A stretch of DNA of 64,000 bases from Rheum nobile (Eukaryota; Streptophyta; Magnoliopsida; Caryophyllales; Polygonaceae): NCBI GenBank assembly GCA_027886185.1, contig WOAB01000109.1:9466501-9530500 (forward strand), in the 5' to 3' direction. The notes under the pieces are model-generated. The model had not been told where the DNA came from and ran no database searches. It saw only the letters and a program-made list of their open reading frames with translations. The position numbers were made by a program, and so were the translations under genes. Shown here piece by piece: positions 56,457 to 64,000 of the stretch; the stretch's first letter is position 1, and the number at the start of each line of letters is the position of its first letter.

Positions 56457-58792
56457 ATGGATAACGAGACAAGATTTGCCCGCCATCGAAGGCGAAACAC
56501 AGTCCGTGAGGGACAAGAACAAGATCAGGATGACATCGTATACCGAAGAAGGGATCCTTCGAAGAAAAAATCAAAAAGAGGCGACGGGGCGGGACCAAGC
56601 ACAATAAATGAACTAGTGGAGGAAGCGGCATATGCAGACCCACCACTGAACACCATGGCGTTTAACGATCCACCCATATACCAGAATGTCAACCCAGATG
56701 TGGTAAGTAACTATACATATGCTTAGAGAATAACCTGTCGGTTATTTAATATTGTTTCTAATAAGTTCTTTTATAGTATCTGTCATGGTATGTACCTCAT
56801 GTACCTGAGCAGCCTAGTGGTTGGCCCATGTGGCCAGGAGATATGAGTGGGCAAGGTGTTTGGCCCGCTCAACGGCCTAGCTTTGAGGAACCGGCGGAGG
56901 AACCGATTGCTTCTACATAACCTAGGCAGGGTAGATAGTCTAGGCAGCAGGGTAGACAGCGTAGACAGACTGGAGGTCGGGATGCCATAGATCCGAAGTT
57001 GGTAGGACATGTAGCGGGAGGTCCATAGAACCCAGACCTGTTGTTTAGCTTCACATCCCACATAACATACTTTATTTATCAGGACATCATAAGTTATCAA
57101 AACTTGATGCTGTTATTAAATTATTTCCCTATTTATTTTTGTAACTAACATGTTCTTTTTATAGGAGCGAGAAATTCTCACGTTTCAGCACAGACATGAG
57201 CAGCTAAAGAAATGGAGGCTAGACGATCACTCTCCATGGTGCCATCTTGCCCGAAATAGCTACATCACACATTTGCAGGACCTGATCTACACTTATGTAG
57301 ATCATCCTTTGATTTCTGCATTTGTGTTTGTGGAGCGATGACAGCCGGAGACTAATTCATTTCATATGCCATTTGGAGAGATGACGATCACTCTCCTGGA
57401 TGTCTACATGATTTTGGGCCTCAAGATTGATGGGGTTGGAATGGGACTTCCTCTCCAGGATCGCAGCAAGGGAAAAAATAATTTGTACAATGAACAAGCG
57501 CTGAGGGCAATGGAGTTCTTTTCCTTGACACCCGAAATGGCTACACGTGGGCTCACTGCAGACAACCTGAAAAATCATTGCTTGACCACAGAGCTAGATG
57601 ATGAGAAGATCGCGTCGGGTTATATGATGTACCTGATGGGCTCGACCCTCTTTCCCGACAAGTCCCAACACATGTTGCCCATGCCTTATCTGACCTACAT
57701 GAGTGACATTGGTGCTACTCGCAATCTTTCTTGGGGTTCCGGCACGTTGGCATTCATGTATCGTTCATTGGGCGAGTGTTCACGGCATGAATGTCGTCAG
57801 ATATCGACCTGCTACACGTTGTTGATGGTAAGAATTGTGTTGCATATTGTTTTTATATTATTTAATTAAATTTAAGGTATAGGTTGATATGTTTGTAAAA
57901 ACATATTTATGTATAGGCTTGGATCTATCTATACTTTCCTAGCTTTCGTCCTGAACAAAAGCCCTGCTTCGGAGACGATGTGCCATATGCAAGGCGATGG
58001 AACCCTGTGCAGACTCGTAGAAGGCAGAAAAGAAACTACAGGGAAGACCTAGATTTAATGCAAGCTTGGCATGTAAGTATCATAGGATGTGGTTTATGTC
58101 TCATATTAAAGTATTAAAATTGTGTAAAGTTACTTACGGTTGTTTTAATTGCATCCAATTTTGTATAGGTTGACTGGCAGTCCTATGGCTATGTTAATTA
58201 TAGTATGTCAGAGTTGGCTCCTGCCTTTTTTCATGGGGTCATCTCATTTATGAGAATTACCGAGCCCTATATGCCGGATCGGGTATCGAGGCAATTTGCA
58301 GTCGTATAGAGGATTCTCCGACTGGTTATAGAGCACATTAAAGCGTACAGACATCCCAGCATCAGGAGTTATATAGTACAGTATGACCCTGCTTCAAACT
58401 AGAGTTGGGATGCAAGAAGTGAACACTCCATTTGGATCACACATATGGGCCCTCCTACTTTAGATGGATATGAGTGCAGTGCCGACTACATGGAGTGGTA
58501 CATACCTCGTACACACCCATGTGTCAGGCCTCAGGATGCTGGCATCAGAGATCCTGTCCAGGTAAAAATATGTGTTGGATGTTTGTTTTTAATTTACATA
58601 TACAATTAAAGCTTTACCTTAGTTATTTTTTACGTATTTTTATAGGTCATTGGACAAGCATTGCATCGTCTAAATCCTTTCCATGATGCGGAGGAAGAGC
58701 AATTCTACAACATGCGCGATGTTGTGCGCCACTGCATTCAAGACTTCAGACCCTTCGCACACGGCAATGATGATGAGGACGACGAAGATTAA
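56457..58792 (+). pseudogene. Plant mobile domain (PMD, MAIN-like) gene, six in-frame stops
   Basis: Exons inferred from GT-AG sites with phase 0 throughout: 56457-56702, 56777 to about 57060 (donor unclear), 57165-57827, 57917-58072, 58169-58561, 58646-58792. The N-terminus is charged (RRRDPSKKKSKRGDG). The PMD core includes LTFQHRHEQLKKWRLDDHS, HMPFGEMTITLLDVYMILGL and AWIYLYFPSFRPE; the C-terminus is acidic (DDEDDED). Stops fall at 56918, 56936, 57026, 57339, 58307 and 58400. Each is explained by one C-to-T or G-to-A change from a Gln or Trp codon. PMD proteins such as Arabidopsis MAIN and MAIL1 act in transposon silencing and genome stability, and PMD domains are also spread by Mutator and gypsy elements. 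Here the motif clusters and the neighbouring OTU gene favour a transposon-borne copy, now decayed. Confidence 0.85.
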
Positions 58793-59309
58793 GATGCATA
58801 GGTTTTCATTTGGTACTTTGGTTGTATTTTAGGAAGAGATTGGACGTCTTTGTTGGTAGTTTGTTGATAATCAAACTAATTTAAATTTATTTGTTGGTAT
58901 TATGATGATAATCAAACTAATTTGGACACAACCCTAAATCCTAAAATACCGTCCTAAAATAAATCCTCTAATCTTTAAGCTAGAATTACAGAAGACTCCA
59001 AACTATATATGAAGAGATGGCCCGTGACGGATGGTGGGGCTCCGTCCGTCACGGACGGATAGGATCCATACGTGACGGACAGATAGGCTCCATACGTGAC
59101 AGACGGTCTAGGGCACGATTTATGACAAACTATGCCTCTTTACAGAAGCTAAATCTACGTGACATCTTGATCTTTAATGTGGCGTTGGAATCACTCAATT
59201 CGGGGTTACGTAGAAAAAGTTATACTTCTCCAAAACCATACAGAAAACAAAGTACAATAGCATATAAGTTGGCTTAGAGTAGCCTTACAATGTGCGAGTA
59301 CAATAATAT
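58793..59309. other. Spacer between convergent PMD and OTU genes
   Basis: AT-rich 3' flanks with the third motif cluster in the middle. A small ORF at 59017-59277 is largely a translation of that cluster and is not supported. Confidence 0.6.
59019..59110. repeat. GTCCGTGACGGAC motif cluster 3
   Basis: Four or five copies in about 90 bp, including CCGTCCGTCACGGACGGAT, ACGTGACGGACAGAT and ACGTGACAGACGG. Two copies sit in a repeated unit of about 27 bp (GATAGG...CCATACGTGAC). Confidence 0.75.
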
Positions 59310-60052
59310 TTAAGTCGGCTTGCGACCTCGTCTTTTTCTTATGGAAGAAGATTCGTATGCCATCAGCTGAGTAGTGAATGGATCATACAGATAAGCAGCA
59401 AAGGCATCCTTTGCATGCTCCCACATTGTAAATACGGGCGGTAATGGTGACTCATCTGATAGGGCCATCTACAAAAGAATGGAGAACGTATTCACTTGCC
59501 TAGTTAATGGGTTTAAATAATCAATAAAAAATGATTAAATGATTAGTATCATACCGAAATAAAATGACTCTCCTTCTGAACATGGAAGATGCATATCGTC
59601 TTAAGCTTAGCACCCCTGGGATGACGTGGAACCGCTTGCAAAGGCAAGAAAGTAGCATTTACACCACCCACCACGACAACTACACAATTGAATGCAGAAG
59701 CGACCAAACAACCCATATCTAGAAGCACCATCCAAGTCTTCTCTGGGGCCATCCCAGAGTCAAACCATGTAAGTTGTTCTACTACTTTTTCCAGCGTTGT
59801 GTTAAAGATGCAAACCTCATAATACATTGGCCAAATTTCCCCCACCTTGTCAATCATGGCTTGTCGGACGATCCTCCATTGTTCTTGCCCGATGCCTATT
59901 TGAACTGCAACGGCTCTGTATCCACAGTTTCCATCACCAACAATATCAAAGTAATCGTTCAAGTGTTCGTGCATACACCATGGAACTATACCCTTATACG
60001 GCTCAAAATCTTTAATGAAGGACTGTGGAGCATGATAAGGTGGTGGAAACAT
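59310..60052 (-). CDS. OTU-type cysteine protease with intact catalytic residues
   Basis: Two exons: 59555-60052 (ATG at 60052) and 59310-59468, joined in phase 0 by a GT-AG intron; 218 residues. The motif GDGNCGYRAV gives catalytic Asp40 and Cys43; the C-terminal ESHFIS gives His163, so the OTU triad is complete. The last exon encodes a tail ending RKRRGRKPT, which may be a nuclear localisation signal. OTU proteases cleave ubiquitin or related chains, and OTU domains are also found in plant transposons. The frame stays open upstream to 60514, but that part lacks an ATG and is Ser/Pro-rich, probably from the neighbouring LTR-like sequence. The start, and whether a 5' exon exists, are uncertain. 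Confidence 0.7.
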
Positions 60053-60890
60053 TTGACCCACTGGATTTTTGGGAGCTCTAACCTGAGATGGCCTCAAAGG
60101 AATGGTAGGAGTTGTAGGGCTTGGTGAAGGTGTATGATCTGTTCTTGCCTCCGATGACAAGCCAATTGTCAAAGGCGACACCTTTGGATCTAGTCTTGGG
60201 CGAGAAGTCACGTTGTCTTGCACGAAAGGTTGACAAGATGGTGGTGAAGCAAACCCGATGGAGGTGGTCTGGAAGATCGCGGTGTCGGCGAGGCTGAGCG
60301 TCACGTTGAGTGTCACAACAACGAAGACGACGTCGATGGCGAACGCGATGGAATTAGTGGCGATGGTGGACGCGATGGATGGGGCGACTGGATATCGATG
60401 GCAGAAGCGATTTGATGAGGGATAGATGACTTGAAAAGACAAGTCTTTGGTGTCGTAGCGTCGACTGCGGATGAAGGGAGATGCGAAGGAAGACTGGCTT
60501 GAGGGTTCAAGCAATTGCCGTAGCGTCGGCGGCGGAGGGAATGTGGATGCGAAGATAGAGGGTGACGTCCTATCAAGGGAAGGAGGATAAAGACTCTACT
60601 TGAAACCTTGATTAAAATTGAACGTGCTAAAACCAATAACATAGTTTGACTTAAATACTAGGGCGAGACATCGGATGGGCCAAGTCGAGCCTAGTGGGCT
60701 AGCCCATGCAAGCATGCAAAAGGCACAAACCCAAAAATAGAAATGACTATAAAAGGAAACTATCTAAAAAGCAATAATAACAAATATAGAAAGTGTCTCA
60801 AGAAGAACGCGGAGAAGGCATGGATGCAAACACCGCGAGGAATGATGACGAAGGGTCGATGGTCTCGCGAGTGGGTGCACGCGATGCCGG
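60053..60890 (-). other. LTR-like or promoter region left of the chromovirus-like pol
   Basis: On the minus strand, after the pol stop at 60891, there is no coding sequence. TATTTAAG near 60655 could be a TATA box, followed downstream by pyrimidine-rich sequence, as in an LTR. No TG/CA boundary, polypurine tract or direct repeat could be fixed, and the partner LTR would be outside the window. Part of 60240-60514 reads as the open extension of the OTU frame. Confidence 0.35.
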
Positions 60891-63883
60891 CTATGATGAT
60901 CGCGATGTTTCGATATCGATGGTGGCGAGGACGACGAGTCTTGGGTTGGCGTCTGGGCTTCCTTGGCCAGCGACGACGCGTGCGACAAGTGACGCGACGG
61001 CGTCCGCGATGGCTTTGGACCTAGACCTTGTCACTGGGCCCTCTGAGCGAAGGCTCATGGCTTCTTCCTCGTCTTGGGCCGTCATGGGAGGCAGGGTCAC
61101 ATCACCCTCCCCCACTTGGTTGTGAAGCTTCCCCGCTTCACCATCATCAAACTCAGGCTCCACATATGGTGTCAAGTCCGCGACGTTGAAGGACACGTGG
61201 ACTCCAAAATCTGGGGGAAGCTCGAGTTGATAGGCATTGTCCCCAATGGCCTTTATCACGCGGAATGGACCATCTCCACGCGGTGCCAATTTGTGCTTAT
61301 GCCGCGAGGGGAACCGTTCTTTTCGCAAGTGCATCCAGATGAGATCCCCGAGTGCAAAAACGACGCGGCGTCGGCCAGTGTTCTTCTGGGAGGCATACTG
61401 CGCGGCCCTTCTCTCCAATTGGTCCCTGGTCCATCGATGGAGCTCTTGTACTTGCTCGGCGCGATTGGCGGCGGAGACATGCACTGGGTCTCGTAGTGGT
61501 CGCGGTGACAAATCAAGCGGCTTCAATGGGTTCACGCCATACACCACTTCGAAAGGTGTCAACTTGGTCGCCGTGTGCCTGCATCTATTGTAACAAAACT
61601 CGACAAGTGATAGTAAGTCCTCCCAACGCCTAGGGTTGGCTTTTAGCATCGTGCGAAGGAGGGCTCCTAGGGTTCGATTTGTGACTTCCGTTTGGCCATC
61701 AGTCTGGGGGTGGTAGCTAGTGGAAAATAGGAGTTTTGTGCCTAGCTTATCCCAAAGAGTTCTCTAAAAATGACCAACGAACTTAGAATCCCTATCACTC
61801 ACTATGGTATGTGGGACTCCATGAAGACGCACCACATGCTCAAAGAGTAGATCGGCAATCTCACTAGCACTATGGGTTGTCTTACAAGCAATAAAATGTG
61901 CCATTTTAGAAAATCTATCTACGACCACAAAAATAGAGTCTTTACCTCGTCTAGAGAGGGGCAAACCCATGATGAAATCCATAGACAAATCTTCCCAGGG
62001 GGCACTAGGAATGGCAATGGTGTGTAGAAGCCGTGTAGGCTGGACCTAGCTTTGGCTCTTTGGCATGTCACACAACTTCTACAAAACCTAGTCACTTGAT
62101 GGGTCATCTTAGGCCAAAAGAAATGTTCTCTTAGGGCTGCCAAGGTCTTACTAATCCCAAAGTGTCCACGACTTTCATGTGCTTCTTGAATCAAAAGGAT
62201 CCTAATGGAAGACCTAGGGATGCAAAGGCGACTAGCCTTGTATAAATAACCCTCAGAAAGGAAATATGACTCAAACTCTCGAAATCTTAGGCAATGCTCG
62301 ACTATAGGGGCAAAGAAAGGAGCACTAGCATACAATTCTTTAATCAAAGCAAAACTCAAAACTTTAGTTTGCACATGAGTCAAGAGAACATACCTTCGAG
62401 ACAACGCGTCGGCGACAATGTTCTCCTTTCCCTTCTTGTGGACCACGACATAAGGAAATGTCTCAAGAAATTCCACCCAACGAGCATGGCGTCAATTGAG
62501 GTGGGCTTGACTCTTCAAATAGCTCAAGGCTGCGTGGTCGCTGTGGATGACAAATTCATACGGCCAAAGGTAATGTTGCCACGTCTTTAGCACGCGTATT
62601 AGGGCATATAATTCTTTGTCATAGGTGGGGTAATTGAGTGTGGCCCCCATGAGCTTCTCACTGAAATATGCAATGGGCCTCTTCTCTTGGTGCAGCACAC
62701 CACCAATGCCTATGTCTGAGGCATCACATTCCACCTCGAAGTGCTTGTCGATGTCGGGGAGCTGGAGCAAAGGTGCTTGGCACAAGGCCCGCTTCAAAGC
62801 CGAGAAGGCTTCTTCGTGGGACTCAAGCCACAAGATAGTGCTTCCCTTCTTCTTCAGCTCATGCAAAGGCGCGGCAATGGAGGAGAAGTCTCAAACAAAG
62901 CGCCTATAAAATCCTGCGAGGCCGAGAAAGCTTCACACCTGTGTCGGCGTCGTTGGTGTCGGCCACTCTTTGATGGCTACAATCTTTTCTTCGTCGACGC
63001 GCATAACATCACTACTCACGACATAGCCCAGAAAATTTATGGACGCGGAGCAAAATGAGCACTTGGCCAGATTGGTGAATAGGCTCTCGCGGCGAAGGCA
63101 CTCGAGCACTTGGCGAAGGTGATCGACATGCTCCTCCGGGCTCCGTGAATACACAAGGATGTCATCGAAATAAACGACGACAAACTTGCCAAGGAAGGGT
63201 CTCAAGACATGGTTCATCACGCGCATGAAGGTTCTTGGCGCGTTCGTGAGCCCAAATGGCATGACAAGCCACTCGTAGAGCCCATACTTCGTCTTGAACG
63301 TGGTCTTCCACTCATCACCTTCTTTCATCCTGATTTGGTGATAACCACTCTTCAAATCTATCTTGGAGAAAAGTGTGGCGCCATGAAGTTCATCAAGCAT
63401 ATCGTCGAGGCGTGGAATAGGATGCCTATACTTGACGGTGATCTGGTTTATCGCACGACAATCAACACACATTCTCCATGTGCCATCCTTCTTGGGCACA
63501 AGGATCATAGGCACAACGCAAGGGGAGAGAGATTCCCTTATGTAGCCGCGATCCAACAATTCTTATAATTGGCGCTGGAGCTCTTTGGTCTCCTCTGGGC
63601 CAGCTCTATACGCAGCGCGATTAGGCAAGGAAGCACCGGGCACAAGTTCAATCTGGTGCTCAATGCCTCTCAGTGGAGGTAATCCTTGTGGCAACTCATC
63701 AGGGAAGACATCGTCAAACGCGGCGAGCAAGGCAGCGATGGCAGGCGGCACTAGCGCGGTGCGCGATGACTCTGGGATGCACGGAGTTGGCACAAGCAGA
63801 AAGTAGGGTGCTTTGCCAGACAAACACGCAGTGAGGTCACTAGGCCTTGCCAAAAGCAAGTGACGCTCACATTTGCCTTGCAA
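60891..63883 (-). pseudogene. Ty3/gypsy pol, chromovirus-like: RT, RNase H, integrase (stops, one frameshift)
   Basis: Reading on the minus strand: a protease-RT linker (63563-63883), then RT with LVPKKDGTWRMCVDCRAIN, FSKIDLKSGYHQIRM and the active site YFDDILVYS (near 63170). RNase H has FEVECDASDIGIGGV near 62735. The integrase zinc region is GHFGISKTLAALREHFFWPK near 62110 and the core MDFIMGLP, SDRDSKF and PQTDGQTEVTNRTLG. The C-terminal domain has GPFRVIKAIGDNAYQLELP and a final GPVTRSRSK tail. Stops occur at about 63561, 62931, 62889, 62492 and 61762; the frame changes once near 61960. RT before integrase is diagnostic of Ty3/gypsy. A classical chromodomain is not evident, so chromovirus is a lineage inference. 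Confidence 0.88.
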
Positions 63884-64000
63884 CGGAGGCGTCTATGGAA
63901 ACGGCACGGCCAACTTTGTCGACGGCGAGGCGCTGGTCGATTTTTGTTGGGCACTGGGCATATGTGGACCAGTGCTCGTGCCAGAATTGGAAAAACCTGG
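63884..64000 (-). other. Protease-region edge of the gypsy element, cut by the window
   Basis: Continuation upstream of pol. Only short frames are open here, and the protease and gag should lie to the right of the window. Confidence 0.5.

Noticed and set aside
55747..59110. GTCCGTGACGGAC clusters as a CRISPR-like array
   Set aside because: Spacing is irregular, there are no unique spacers, and the setting is a plant nuclear genome.
60053..60514. N-terminal extension of the OTU protein
   Set aside because: The frame is open but has no ATG upstream of 60052, is Ser/Pro-rich and overlaps LTR-like sequence; the OTU domain is complete without it.

Overview
The window is plant nuclear DNA, most likely from a eudicot with many retrotransposons. 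Evidence: Sirevirus-type Ty1/copia and Athila-type Ty3/gypsy elements with plant primer sites (initiator tRNA-Met and tRNA-Asp), an intronless PPR gene, a five-exon Ser/Pro-rich gene with GT-AG introns, a plant mobile domain (PMD) gene and a Mutator-like element. The species cannot be fixed from the sequence. There are no bacterial genes, CRISPR arrays, rRNA or recognisable tRNA genes.

Positions 1-42682 are one nest of LTR retrotransposons that can be dissected almost to the base, because sister copies in the window supply empty target sites. In order of insertion: (i) copia-3, a minus-strand Sirevirus-like element whose 5' LTR ends at 42682. (ii) gypsy-2, a minus-strand Athila-like element without reverse transcriptase, inserted in the RNase H region of copia-3. 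(iii) Two related Sireviruses inserted in gypsy-2: copia-1 (3867-24138, target duplication GATCT, in the internal region) and copia-2 (in the 5' LTR, duplication AAATC). (iv) A solo gypsy LTR (5263-6570, ACTGG) and the gag-pro-only Athila-like element gypsy-1 (12046-20473, AGCAC), both inside copia-1. A later tandem duplication of the copia-2/gypsy-2/copia-3 junction left a solo LTR (24451-25575), a 5'-truncated copia-2 (26931-35734) and a 19-bp templated filler at the breakpoint.

Positions 42683-51400 hold the two host genes, which are convergent: an E-class PPR protein (43059-45152, +) and a Ser/Pro/Arg-rich basic protein related to Arabidopsis At2g40070 (45637-50783, -, five exons, 593 codons plus stop). 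The Sirevirus LTR ends 376 bp upstream of the PPR start codon.

Positions 51400-64000 are again transposon-rich: a 1.5-kb poly(A)-tailed retroposon with a 12-bp target duplication and no reverse transcriptase; a Mutator-like element with TIRs of about 330 bp, a 9-bp target duplication and a GC-rich, gene-like cargo (Pack-MULE); a decayed PMD gene converging on an OTU-protease gene that keeps its Asp, Cys and His, with three clusters of a near-palindromic GTCCGTGACGGAC motif around them; and the pol region of a minus-strand chromovirus-like gypsy element that runs off the right edge.

The most unusual pattern cuts across families. Three different Athila-like LTRs each carry an array of short CG-rich inverted repeats (5-8 bp arms, 1-3 nt spacer) at the same place, roughly 220-480 bp into the LTR and just before an AT-rich core. 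The motif differs in each family. The PMD/OTU region carries a comparable array.
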